A stretch of 40,225 bases of DNA from DAISJM01 sp036821485 (lineage in GTDB: Bacteria > Verrucomicrobiota > Kiritimatiellia > CAIQIC01 > JAGNIJ01), in the NCBI GenBank assembly GCA_036821485.1, contig DAISJM010000030.1, forward strand, positions 1 through 40,225, in the 5' to 3' direction. The translations under genes and the position numbers were made by a program. The notes under the pieces are model-generated. The model saw only the letters and a list, made by a program, of their open reading frames with translations, did not search any database and was not told the DNA's origin. Shown in pieces: positions 15,001 through 20,032 of this stretch. Each line of letters begins with the position of its first letter. Position 1 is the stretch's first letter.

Positions 15001-18000
15001 CAGGATGCCAGCGGCATCTACGGTACCGGGAGCGGCTCGCAACCTCTGTATTCGTTGTACAGCCCGACGGGCCTGATCGGTTCAGCCAACCAGGCGATGA
15101 ACAGCCAGTCCATTTCCGATGGCGGCGGCACCACCGCCACGTCTCTCGGCAAGAACAATATCCCGGTCTCGTATTACGACAACCGGCTCGGTGTCTGGAC
15201 CGTGCGTGTAACAACGGTGGATTACGACAACGACGGGTGGCTCGGCGACAGCCTCACGGGCACCTCCAACTTCCCGTTCACGGTCGTCGATGACGACTCG
15301 CTGGCGCCCAACATCTCCGGCGCGTCGCTGGGCTCCGGGCAGGAAATCTCCGGCTGCAGCGAACTGTTCATCTCCGAGTACATTGAAGGCAGTTCCAACA
15401 ATAAATACATCGAGATATTCAATGGCACAGGCAATGCCGTCGACCTCTCTGTCTATCGCATCGTGCAGTACTTCAATGGCGCGACGAACTTCACAACCGG
15501 CAATTTCATCATCAACCTGACCGGTACGCTGGCCAATGCCGACACCTACGTGGTGGCCCACTCAAACGCCACCATTTGGGGCGGCACACCGGAGCAGACC
15601 GTGTACTTCCTGCAGTTCAACGGCGATGATGCGGTCGCCCTTCAGAAGAATGGCGCAACCATTGACGTCGTGGGCGTCATTGGCGATACCAATTACCCCG
15701 GTGCCGATGTGACCCTCAGCCGCAAGTCCAGCGTCACGGGTCCGACCACGACCTTCGACACCAACCAGTGGACTTCGTACGCGATAGATACGGTCAATCT
15801 GCTGGGCTCCCACCTCGGTCCTGTTACGGATGGCGATCTCGCCAGCGCCAGCTTGACCATCACCGGCAACGTGCAGGATGTGGGCAGCGGCATCTACGCC
15901 ATCGGCGCCCTCGCGCCGCACTACAGCATCTGGCAGCCCAATGGAACGCTCATCATCAACAACGATACGTTCAGCCAAGCCCCCGCTGCCAATGGCGACG
16001 CGCTGGCCTCTGCCGAACCGCTGTCCGATGCCATCACCGGCTTCACGCATGACAACATCATGCTCGGCATGCACACCGCCATCGTGACCATGGTGGACTA
16101 TGACAATGACCGTGTCGGCGACACGCTGACGAACAACCAGACCGTGTCGTTCATGGTCATCGATGACGACACCAACGCCCCGCTCCTCGGCACCAGCGGC
16201 TACACAAACCTGCTCAGAAACTCGAGCTTCGAAATAGGCGGCTGGGATGGATACCATGCCTGGGGCTGGCAGTGGGACAACCCTGATCAGCACGGCGATA
16301 CTTGGGGCAACGGGCTCTGGACCAACCGGCATCACTACAGCGGCGAGTACAGCGGCACCATCCCCGGTCGCTGGGGTGTCCACACCAACGTGGATGGCGG
16401 CTGGTGGCAGGAAGTCACCAACGCCTATGGCTTCGGCAGCATCTGGGATGCGTCGATCTGGGTCTGGAGCGATGGCGGCGGCACCGCGTGGACATCCCTG
16501 TATAATGCCCTGAAGATCGAGTTCTATGAGGACGACCGCGTCACGCAGGTCGGTGCGGCCACTAACGTCTTCACGACACCCGGGGAGATTTGGACCCTCA
16601 TTTCCGTCACCGGCACTGCACCGGTGGGGACAGTCTGGTCGCGCTTCGTGATCAATGCGGTGGGCGTCGGGGCTGATGGGGCCCTCCAATTCGACGACGC
16701 CGTGCTGCGCCCGCGCGTACCCCTCGGTGTGTACCTCGGCAGCACCCCGATTCTGGCCGACGGCAACACGACCAACGCCACGTTCACCATGACGGATGGG
16801 CAGGCCGGCCAGATCGCGGCCGGCAATCCGCTCATCCTTTCCTTCGGCGCTTATGACGCGCAAAGCGGCATCTCGCGGGGCAATTCAAGCGCCGCGACGC
16901 AGATGAACGTCAACGTCACCTGCCTCGTCACGAACGACGTGGAGCACTACGTGCCGGGCTATAGCTCCAGCGGATCGACCAATGCCACGAGCTCCAGCGT
17001 CTGGGCGTGGGACAGCCTGACCGCCGGCGAGATGCAGAATATGATTGATGCCGGATCGAACCTGATCAGCGCGACGCTGTTCGACAACGACGACGACCGC
17101 ATCGCCGACCGGATGTCGAACACCTACGTGCGATTCGGCTTCCTGAAGATCATCGACGACGACACCAACTTCCCTGCACTCAGCGCCATGCAAGTCAACT
17201 GGGGCTTCCCGGATGATGTAACCAACCGCGTCACCGACCAGGAAATCCACATCGGCCAGTGGCACATGCAGATTACGGTGGATGACTTCAGCAATATCAG
17301 CCGCTCCAACACGGACAACACCTTTGCGCCGAACTTCAGCGTCATCAATGCCGCCGGCGTGACAGGCATCACGCAGCGCGGCTGGGAAGGCGTCTATGAC
17401 GTCAGCACCAACACCGTCAACCTGTGGCGAAACTGGGCTGGCGCGCTCGACTACACCAACGTCGATCTGGGCTACTATACCGTCGTCTTCTCCGTTGAGG
17501 ACGAAGACAATGATCGCGATGGCGATCGCAAGGTGCTCACCAACAGCGCCAACGTGGCCATCACCTCCAACCGCTTCCTCGTGGTGGACGACGATACCAA
17601 CGCGCCGACCACACCGTCGCACGTAACCATTGCACCGGCCGAGTGGACCAATGTGAATTACTTCGTGGTGACGTTCACGAACTCAGCCGACAACTCCGGC
17701 ATCTGGCAATACCGCGCATCGAGTAATGCCATGGCCCCCACGGTTACTACCAACGGAGAACCGATGGCTCTGCTATCCGTCACCAATACGTTCAACACCG
17801 TCGTCAGCAACGGAGGATTCGAGGTCGGCGCCAGCGGCCTCGGTGTACCGTACTACCCGGTATCGACCAACAGCTGGCTGTCGCTCAGTTCCGATGGGGC
17901 AACAGGTATCTGGGACAGCGCCGAGCACCAGACCGGCACAAACTCGTTGCGGCACGAGATCAAGGATGGCTGGCTGTGGACCGGTGGCGGCCGATACTCG

Positions 18001-19926
18001 CTCATCTCCCAGTACATCAGTATCACGAACGACCTCAACCAGCCCGTGCTGGTCACCATCTCCGCATGGTTCAAGGGCAATATGGACTACTCCGCATACG
18101 GAGCCACAGGCGTCGCCTTCCTCAAGGCTGAGTTCCTGAACGCCACCGGGAAGATTGAGCGCACCGTGGACAACGAAGTCGACGACGATCACAACGGCGC
18201 GCCACTCAAGGGCAAGAACGTCACGACATGGACCAATGTGATCCTGACGGTCACCAATGGCCCCGCCAACACCCGCACCCTCCTGCTCTCGTGCGGTATT
18301 GAATCCGGCGGCTCTGGCCTGGCCCTCACCGGTTGGTGGGATAATGTCTCTGTGACGGTCAAGGTTGTGGATACCTATGGCCTTGGCGCCGTCTATACCA
18401 ACGCGACAGAAGGCTCCAACCAGGTATGGCTGTTCTCCGTGGATGATGACGACGACCGGCCCGACGATCGACTGAAGAGTGGCAACACCAACTTCACGAT
18501 CTACCTCGATCAGACGCCACCGGCACAGGTCTCCGGCCTGCAGGCCACAGAAGGCGCTGTGGATAGCACATCGGAAATTGACCTGCAGTGGACCGCTCTG
18601 CCCAACGGTGGCGGCACAGGCCTCTCGCCATGGAAGTCCTATCGCGTCTACTACACGGACGACGGCTCTACGCCTACCACCAATAGCGCATACTCGGACG
18701 TCAACACATACCCAAGCTTGGGCACCAATACGACCAGCAGCCTGACGCTGAGCAACCTGGTGTTCGGCACAGACTACAAGCTTGGCATAGCCGGCCTTGA
18801 CCGTGCCGGCAACCTCGGACCTCTTTCCACCGTCACCAACGTGACACTGCTTGGGTTCAGCGTCACGCAGACACTGGTCAACGCCCAGTCCGCGATCACC
18901 AGTGCCGTCGTATCGTGGAGCGCCACCAACCTTCAGGGCTCCATTGTCAAGGAGTTCGACCTCATCTATGCCGACTCCCCAAGCTTCACCGAAGCGCTGA
19001 CCAGTTCGTGGAATCTGGTCGGCTCGGTATCCAACAGTTGGTATCAGGACACCGGGTCCCCGACCCGTCTGCCGCCAAGCCAACTCATCAACACGATGCG
19101 CTTCTACCGCGCGGCACAGAAGGACGCCTGGCGCACCAACCGCAATCCTCGCGTGGCCAGCGCAGAGGTGTACGGCCTGAAGACGCTACGCCTGTACCGC
19201 GGCCAGAACTGGGTTGCCCTGCCGGTCATACCGGACCATCTCTCGGTCAGGGATGTCTTCGGCGTCAATCTGCCCGGCGCAGCCTCGTCGGCTGGCTATG
19301 CCACAAAGATCAGTTGGTACTCGCGTACCAACCGGTGGGTGGCCAACAGACAGATATGGCTGTCCCGAACCGGCTCCGTTTCCCAGTGGAACTTCGCCAT
19401 CGGTGGTGTTGGATTGGCCGACACCATGCAGGTCCCGCTGAACGAAGGCTGCGTCATCGAGATTCCGACCAACGCGGCGCAGCCGCAGGTCATCGTCATC
19501 GCGGGCCGCGTACCCACCAATGCGATGGAGAGTCCGATCGTGCGCAAGCTGGATGCGGGCGTTCTGAAGGGCTCCTACAACATGCTGAGCTTCCGCGCAC
19601 CGCGCACCGGCGTCCATCCAAGCGAAATGGGCTTGCTCGAGTCCGGCTTCCACGGCGGCGCAAGCCCAATCGTGTCCGATCGAATCCGCAAGTTCACGCG
19701 CGACAAGCAGCAGGCGGGCACCGATGTCTGGTACCAGGTCTCCGTCAGCACCGGCCGCTGGCTGCTGGCCAATACGTACCCCGGCTCAACCAATTATCCG
19801 CCGGTGCCGGACAACTTCTTCATGTCGGATGACGCACTAATGATCTGGACCGTCGGGTCCACCAATAATTGGGTCTGGACCAACCGCGTCCTGTACCCGG
19901 CCCCCACGGTCAGAATTAACCCGTAA
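1..19926 (+). CDS. Giant secreted multidomain surface protein (5'-partial)
   Basis: The frame is open from the window edge to a TAA at 19924-19926. The first ATG (position 4) lies inside a beta-helix repeat with no signal peptide, so the true start is upstream; at least 6641 residues are present. Domains in order, by similarity to known families: beta-helix (autotransporter-associated) repeats (nt 4-1330), a choice-of-anchor-D/ASH domain split by an insert (1586-2435), a second ASH (2440-2815), BACON-like (2820-3140), Fn3 (3145-3430), ConA-like (3440-4150), Ig-like modules (4150-18500) interrupted by a second ConA-like domain (6500-7190) and two lamin-tail-like domains (9890-10420, 15350-15790), a second Fn3 (18500-18850) and an unrecognised C-terminal domain. 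No catalytic domain, autotransporter barrel or PEP-CTERM is visible. Composition is rich in Thr-Asn, Gly and Ser and poor in Cys. The likely role, inferred only, is cell-surface adhesion or glycan binding. Confidence 0.93.
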   Translation, partial: RMTVAAGRFDSGDDFYIGRTGLGIFTVTGTATVSLNTTSAHIYIGSLANNNKANRVQVDGGRLNVGGNIYAGYVAGTYGAITVSGGVLSVTNDIFVANNASSTGTLTMTGGVLDQDGAGDVLYVGQSGLGTMMMGGGTATVGGLFVGMNAGSIGLLSVTGGTLNVSQSDSLSVGYYGAATMNIGNNATINVGDGSGDTDFYVGRVAGSAGMVNQSNGTVTITAGSASHLRVGDSGYGTYNLSGGVLSIADHLFLADQGTSTGRVYVTGGTMAIHDTLFLGYNSGSIGLFQMTGGSCTADAAQVSIVSGANGLMALSGGSMSVVGSGNLQLGVNGTGTLNMAGTAALYVGDNTGETDFILGSGAAGVGIINQSNGTITIQSSTGDSVLKIADGASSRGFYTMSGGGLGIEDHLWIGSAAGGVGTFRVIGNGASIGITNDLTVQNGSSTIAVSFVSSAISPILVGDDITLTGALTVSDDGSMTDGSYTIATSLNNSAVSGYFTATNWLGTKEGTVSYANGAVVITFSSAAADIRILGTNGTFIADGSSSPSNSVGTDFGDVATSGGTREHTFTVTNSGSALLNLDHVAIGGTHASDFSVSSDFSFSPTNLLLNSDFALDGVAAQINAATINNWGTWGPSGWYNSDIDSQMSVKLWYDDSGLFQDWTCAGSAVYELNVYARQRDAEPLVDWQGYLKVEFYDAGNGLLASQELDYFLPTDPTNQWILLTGCYTSPAASAYGRIVLGVKNWTATVSGAVFFDNARVFCRSLGVSSTATFKVTFDPSAAGTRTAMLYITNNVSSKSPYNFVLQGTGTYVEIAVTGNGSNITDGSVSPVTNNYTDFGNVGLMGSTLSRTFTISNSGNRVMGLGTVTTSGTHATNFVITTQPTSPLNPSNTTTFVVQFDPSAVGLHTAALSFTNTDDSAGDGLTENPFNFSIQGTGNAAGISNSPASISVSSTLGSAPASVGFGVTNIGLGTLSYAVSTNASWLTVSPVSGSLAAAAGQQHTVTFAVPPGVQAGTSNATITITDANASNSPQTIAVAWTINAISDPSAATLTADGRELVRLNWTKHASYDVMIVYRSGSAPTDPTQGTAYSVGSACGGGTVLYKGSGAHLEHVLASGTTHYYEFYSYSGNYYSPGLARNVTLPSYSANEIVEPFAYTNGVSLAGLNGGNGWTNTWTVGAGTWTAQTNVESCTFINMQNYPNMAAQRVKLTNPDVNGSGTARRHFPAVTNGSIYASVMMAYSWEGASKYAGLSFMNGSVETGFVGKGYGANWYTLAIASYGGATEWSSYDLRGLETSTNSTYLLIARYNFSTKQLSTKAYYRTNGLPLSEPASWDATVTVPGDGITRIDGVRISGGAGDGGAIGNCYFDEVRVAGSWTAMLGLTQPVATNYSVNTSNYVSDAQITGGVFNVSMYLRDTAGIETTNTSGAFFQPNFDLWNSVGIQILTDEVFNSFTYQDNGQTVYASDSSHAGAAYDVTVLGTYTSRWSAINSNYVSTLDATTLSNGTAMTFTVYDDDTNAPITFDNRLRNPSFEINGTTAASAWGWEWNNPDQHGSTWDRAMLWTPDGFAHTGTNSASLLWNDGTTFSAGWWQEVTNDTPIGTLWTASAWFRRDNNWTALWYNIKIELYNYDRSSKLSETDYGFTIPADTWTNISCVATTVDGTCWVRFLASGGGIGPGGIMRIDDAYLAPSASMQVYIGTTNYPNSNISSNGIVTLTDADLAAVGALNPLKVVIPAYDEGSGLSRGTTDSATQMNLDFGSWLTDNVTNYDVTLSTPDADTFTYGATSTWKFANVLVDSLALTTNKISVSVFDKDADRTDDRRLVTNQQYGYIVVNDDDVTYPMVGNVLQNPGFEIGAVGSTNAWHWSWDYPDTHSAHWGQSVIGAFQTVGGSNSLYFRNWDATADGAGIWQEVTNSAGGGVVWYASAWCWKDAAYTNGGQQLAIQFYDASGTAIGGQTNVFSLPNDTWTLESIMATSPAGTVHARYVLNTWSQGQTGVMDIDELCFMPVPALRIRIGSTYLTPSDFTTNARFYVDSSLLGSVSGANPMYFWFTASDADSGLSRGTTDSGSQMNVDIGAAITDDVTHFVLSNSTTEADTRLTTATNAWVWYGFNSAELASLTNSVTNKIVASVFDNDTDRTGDQLIVINQQYGLLIVTSAPPVQSAVIYDGFASASGTLEGGSGGTGWSNNWALGGSSLGTYVADSFTNGYSSYVDPTGNKVVLDGTTVGTWNSASRNFDRVFTSGKVYFSYLMNYANNGNNKYAAINLLDGTTEKALVGKLYGYDKKLGIDADVDAICTQTNNIENGTGNDYLIVGMYDFSTRQLNATAYKVANNNSSEMIAEEPTGYWHVSTTQSVGYITQLTGFRLNAGGQNGEAVGNVYYDEVRVGTNWFQVTRKQGETEWVAMGNGPTPKLLYVGTNYSPAANPQGTASDITITDAQLTNLGDRLDFAVMWSNSYGVFMTNGNATFNIGSRAGRVTPNWDPLSYGVSTNPLGYDSNFVSFVGANGALTVTTYVQTAFTLTNSTVGDTYYITMSAENNNTNGGFITAPNGADNVPVLRALTINSNVQFYVTDDDTTYPTIENTNYLLNAGFEQGFTSWNQGNAGYSYTLGEAAYSGTSGVKFTSEAGSWANLNQALVGSPSNTYTMKYYIKTHPDGFNVTRFYMKIEFWDGGSEICSNMIDIKSSMTDQWTLFTHSATSPPGTVETRCSLGYDTAIAGGTCYVDSISFSESPPPLFVRIGSTNYPSVEGVWTSAVYRVTDGDLVGVSAGNPLTLSVRAYDTDAEGDTGLQRTNAVSADGTNMSLSVANLTTNNTTNFTFTASSANTKTLSATSVWTFTSISTTIMTNWMAAGSNLVSSTLRDADMDRAGDQLSVTNQHLGFLRVIDDDEDIPAQGTSLLGAPLVLGVDGYYANMIDEFFDGTTLKYQWAWEAEGNTMGAVDNGYYYMWATGAYSQVSMGSRHTYTWVSNVEYRYQFTMANMFTGENFRVSMFLVGNDAGVQPYGYSDYQNPNVLLMQVGDYDASAVQNWGVKLYLKTDAPDVTAYDDSNPAVALLGAMYSINYMTNTTFGFLLNGTNITLYATNASASVSYVTNLTAAQMAYFSTQAYVHVAGKNDNSSTRAGDMARISNVRVVPTLFTTNTVYVMTDGDMAHVSASAPFRLNFPAYDTNSGLSRGISSAATQMNITAVNLTTNNVTNYYATGSATDTKLGSATSIWQWTSIDSTWITSLMSAASNRVSAVLRDADSDRPGDQSSVSNVQFGFIKIADDDVAGPTYESFNVPNGSRTNLLPGSIVIIGYASDAPKNLAFVPTVDIVPGTVIKFTDNGWQASGSFRTGEGILTWTAPDSGVAAGTIVNIYTSGVSVSTGTISGSSFDLSTSGDQVLVYQETASSTSFIFAINADSTGWSDATTTATTAMPTGLVDGVTAVNIGSPERDNGYYSGPRGGSSFVLATNVSTAALWTTDDNAQTWPRMWFSVVSPDVYVEFSDDALVGGISITGLVQDGLSGVYRAGNFANSPTVTVYNSAGTVVAGSYFTSGPSSNGAAGPNPEGMAVGGLVLSGDIYSIYTAKVISVDYDVDRTGDSLSSTQLVILKIASDDDTVAPTATAFQVRVGSRVADIHSGTGTNVVYRITDGDLYNALQGTNLLADAGFESGAAGAWMLWGRCTIENWAQESGTYGLSLDAWDAPANAPYYGGAYQDITTGVEPGKLYTFSIRGKRESQFYASNVLLKIEFIDAADTMLDGTTNDVLPSMPNAFADYVVQARAPATAAKVRVVIEMVYGTGDVGSCSCPWDNASLVTATNPISFVFNASDPDSGLRRMGAMDASAYMNVTIEGLATNNTLNFTKSDSSSFADTKLSTATSVWMWSSFSLTQITNLLPIGSTGQLYRITGNLPDADTDRPGDSTWRNDQQFGFIYIVDDDTNGPTQGVMQPGNMLYNPSFEFAGSWTGAAAYWDHDLESHIDGSAGGTVGNYLRVGTNTGWRAHSGGFEASIPATWDIHTNDNGGWWQEVTNEIGAGSTWIASGYFWSDNTGGKVWTAAWAGIEVEFYPGTNRLPSGKITNYATAFSPPGETWTYFAVTGTAPANAAWARVYVNASGLATGDKGALQFDDISLRAVTNIAMDLVIGGRSVYRTGGGTNVIFRVTDGELAQIGSTNTLKYIFTFYDPTSGILRSTTEEFLNFDMGVQTELQDIRSIYASNLSDVATTLNTASSVFEQVSNYTYTGPRAWADGETGLVWMLMLDGTNEVHLSGPNADSDRDVPDREWGGINQLAGRIVVTDDDTNGPWAWLEFVGSNYSSFGMWNTNPITDADMAAGFDFAFGFWDPSGLFITNVIAGATNVDGNFGNVNINWDLYDPWGTGLVTEAIPPMTNLFSPLGNGSLNATIAVHNVAQLNYYNINTGIWALSVSAQDLDDDRGHNTVTNSQGVVDTTVPWDRKVTGNQMLNFTVYDDDSVAPLFASNANTRPLGVWVGTSNFTGSATTTNAVFTVSDGDLAAAGGTNLVRNFSFDSFNFAYWLNDVTGWRVSDNPVDMHDGTYGAVNDVLTNELGAEYRVLRQQIPASPGEVFDASVYIKAVSVENSFSYLEVQFWNSAGTLIEPDGQFQSAHITADQEFTLATISDITAPAGTVTVSVRGVVAVVNTNYPTAMVNADFHIFDDFMLKKVDSPLKLVFSAYDGTSGLSRPGSDTNTDMNVDVGEWVTNNMANFDYGLSSPDSTAATATNVWRWEHLDPFEISMLYQAGTNKVSATLFDADDDRVNDRMSRLDQQFGFLYVPDDDILPPEPRTITFGGISAKYLVVATNTGADGAISDRWQEGGDAGPSNTGWRVTDGYIANLSAGNPLYFGIGAIDVGSGLARDTEGETNTITLVTIGGVVDGSAAKTSYDISRSSANGPNIVTTNVWTFDGDPDFFTDNIISNLITIGTTTVFATLVDDDTDRPNDQSVSYTQKVGYLAVIDDDVAVPSITSMRYGGQTSPTDADLTNSTFSITGLVQDASGIYGTGSGSQPLYSLYSPTGLIGSANQAMNSQSISDGGGTTATSLGKNNIPVSYYDNRLGVWTVRVTTVDYDNDGWLGDSLTGTSNFPFTVVDDDSLAPNISGASLGSGQEISGCSELFISEYIEGSSNNKYIEIFNGTGNAVDLSVYRIVQYFNGATNFTTGNFIINLTGTLANADTYVVAHSNATIWGGTPEQTVYFLQFNGDDAVALQKNGATIDVVGVIGDTNYPGADVTLSRKSSVTGPTTTFDTNQWTSYAIDTVNLLGSHLGPVTDGDLASASLTITGNVQDVGSGIYAIGALAPHYSIWQPNGTLIINNDTFSQAPAANGDALASAEPLSDAITGFTHDNIMLGMHTAIVTMVDYDNDRVGDTLTNNQTVSFMVIDDDTNAPLLGTSGYTNLLRNSSFEIGGWDGYHAWGWQWDNPDQHGDTWGNGLWTNRHHYSGEYSGTIPGRWGVHTNVDGGWWQEVTNAYGFGSIWDASIWVWSDGGGTAWTSLYNALKIEFYEDDRVTQVGAATNVFTTPGEIWTLISVTGTAPVGTVWSRFVINAVGVGADGALQFDDAVLRPRVPLGVYLGSTPILADGNTTNATFTMTDGQAGQIAAGNPLILSFGAYDAQSGISRGNSSAATQMNVNVTCLVTNDVEHYVPGYSSSGSTNATSSSVWAWDSLTAGEMQNMIDAGSNLISATLFDNDDDRIADRMSNTYVRFGFLKIIDDDTNFPALSAMQVNWGFPDDVTNRVTDQEIHIGQWHMQITVDDFSNISRSNTDNTFAPNFSVINAAGVTGITQRGWEGVYDVSTNTVNLWRNWAGALDYTNVDLGYYTVVFSVEDEDNDRDGDRKVLTNSANVAITSNRFLVVDDDTNAPTTPSHVTIAPAEWTNVNYFVVTFTNSADNSGIWQYRASSNAMAPTVTTNGEPMALLSVTNTFNTVVSNGGFEVGASGLGVPYYPVSTNSWLSLSSDGATGIWDSAEHQTGTNSLRHEIKDGWLWTGGGRYSLISQYISITNDLNQPVLVTISAWFKGNMDYSAYGATGVAFLKAEFLNATGKIERTVDNEVDDDHNGAPLKGKNVTTWTNVILTVTNGPANTRTLLLSCGIESGGSGLALTGWWDNVSVTVKVVDTYGLGAVYTNATEGSNQVWLFSVDDDDDRPDDRLKSGNTNFTIYLDQTPPAQVSGLQATEGAVDSTSEIDLQWTALPNGGGTGLSPWKSYRVYYTDDGSTPTTNSAYSDVNTYPSLGTNTTSSLTLSNLVFGTDYKLGIAGLDRAGNLGPLSTVTNVTLLGFSVTQTLVNAQSAITSAVVSWSATNLQGSIVKEFDLIYADSPSFTEALTSSWNLVGSVSNSWYQDTGSPTRLPPSQLINTMRFYRAAQKDAWRTNRNPRVASAEVYGLKTLRLYRGQNWVALPVIPDHLSVRDVFGVNLPGAASSAGYATKISWYSRTNRWVANRQIWLSRTGSVSQWNFAIGGVGLADTMQVPLNEGCVIEIPTNAAQPQVIVIAGRVPTNAMESPIVRKLDAGVLKGSYNMLSFRAPRTGVHPSEMGLLESGFHGGASPIVSDRIRKFTRDKQQAGTDVWYQVSVSTGRWLLANTYPGSTNYPPVPDNFFMSDDALMIWTVGSTNNWVWTNRVLYPAPTVRINP
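4..1330 (+). repeat. Beta-helix (autotransporter-associated) repeat block
   Basis: This is the N-terminal part of the giant protein. It is built of short rungs with the recurring pattern 'GG.L.V...l.vG..g.G.l.vtGG', e.g. around nt 180-340, 420-560, 690-850 and 1180-1320. Glycines and hydroxyl residues recur every 20-40 residues. This matches the passenger-associated repeat class that forms right-handed beta-helices in secreted proteins. The block continues beyond the left edge of the window. Confidence 0.75.
1828..18355 (+). repeat. Nine dispersed CBM-like domain copies within the giant gene
   Basis: Nine domains of about 150-185 residues start with a 'N-L-L-x-N-x-x-F-E' motif and end with 'DD/DN-x-x-L'. 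Approximate positions are 1828-2290, 4575-5075, 5545-6030, 7765-8205, 10949-11415, 11818-12365, 13525-14010, 16204-16712 and 17795-18355. Copies 2, 6 and 8 share the core WWQEVTN, and copy 3 has the close variant IWQEVTN. The fold suggestion (CBM4/9-like jelly roll) rests on the N-terminal motif, the aromatic-rich middle and the terminal acidic strand; it is an inference. Sugar binding is unproven. Confidence 0.7.
4150..18500 (+). repeat. Array of about sixteen Ig-like modules ending in a DDD motif
   Basis: A module recurs through three quarters of the protein. It begins with a 'TDGDL' strand, continues with 'NPL.l.f.AyD..SGLsRg', then a 'TTN..T-NY' strand and a 'DaD.DR.gDq' segment, and closes with 'QqfGfi.v.DDDt..P'. 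Closing DDD motifs are visible near nt 4545, 5510, 7730, 8675, 9820, 10810, 11780, 12860, 13370, 14355, 14895, 15290, 16165, 17155, 17590 and 18440. One boundary near 6475 has lost the DDD. The acidic clusters could bind calcium, as in other bacterial Ig-like or cadherin-like arrays; this is inference. Some modules are shortened to the second half only. Confidence 0.7.
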
Positions 19927-19940
19927 CCTTGCCGTTTCCC

Positions 19941-19974
19941 GCGCCGGCGCCCGGAAAATACCGGGCGCCGGCGC
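19941..19974. terminator. Perfect 14-bp hairpin after the giant gene
   Basis: A perfectly paired 14-bp GC-only stem (19941-19954 with 19961-19974) encloses the loop AAAATA, 14 bases after the giant gene's stop. No T-run follows on either strand, so it is not a classical intrinsic terminator. It may end transcription with help from other factors or protect the 3' end of a very long mRNA. Confidence 0.6.
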
Positions 19975-19977
19975 AGC

Positions 19978-20007
19978 TTGCCTCCCCTTTCCCCTATACC
20001 TTATAAT
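19978..20007 (+). promoter_or_regulatory. Sigma70-type promoter for the esterase gene
   Basis: The -35 is TTGCCT (19978-19983) and the -10 is a perfect TATAAT (20002-20007), with an 18-bp spacer. Transcription would begin near 20014, leaving a leader of about 20 bases that contains the AGGAGG ribosome-binding site at 20019-20024. Confidence 0.65.
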
Positions 20008-20032
20008 ATAGGGACATCAGGAGGGGCTTGCT

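Noticed and set aside
1..19926. Giant protein as a classical autotransporter or polyketide/non-ribosomal synthetase
   Set aside because: Beta-helix repeats are present only at the N-terminus, no C-terminal barrel is found, and no synthetase motifs occur.
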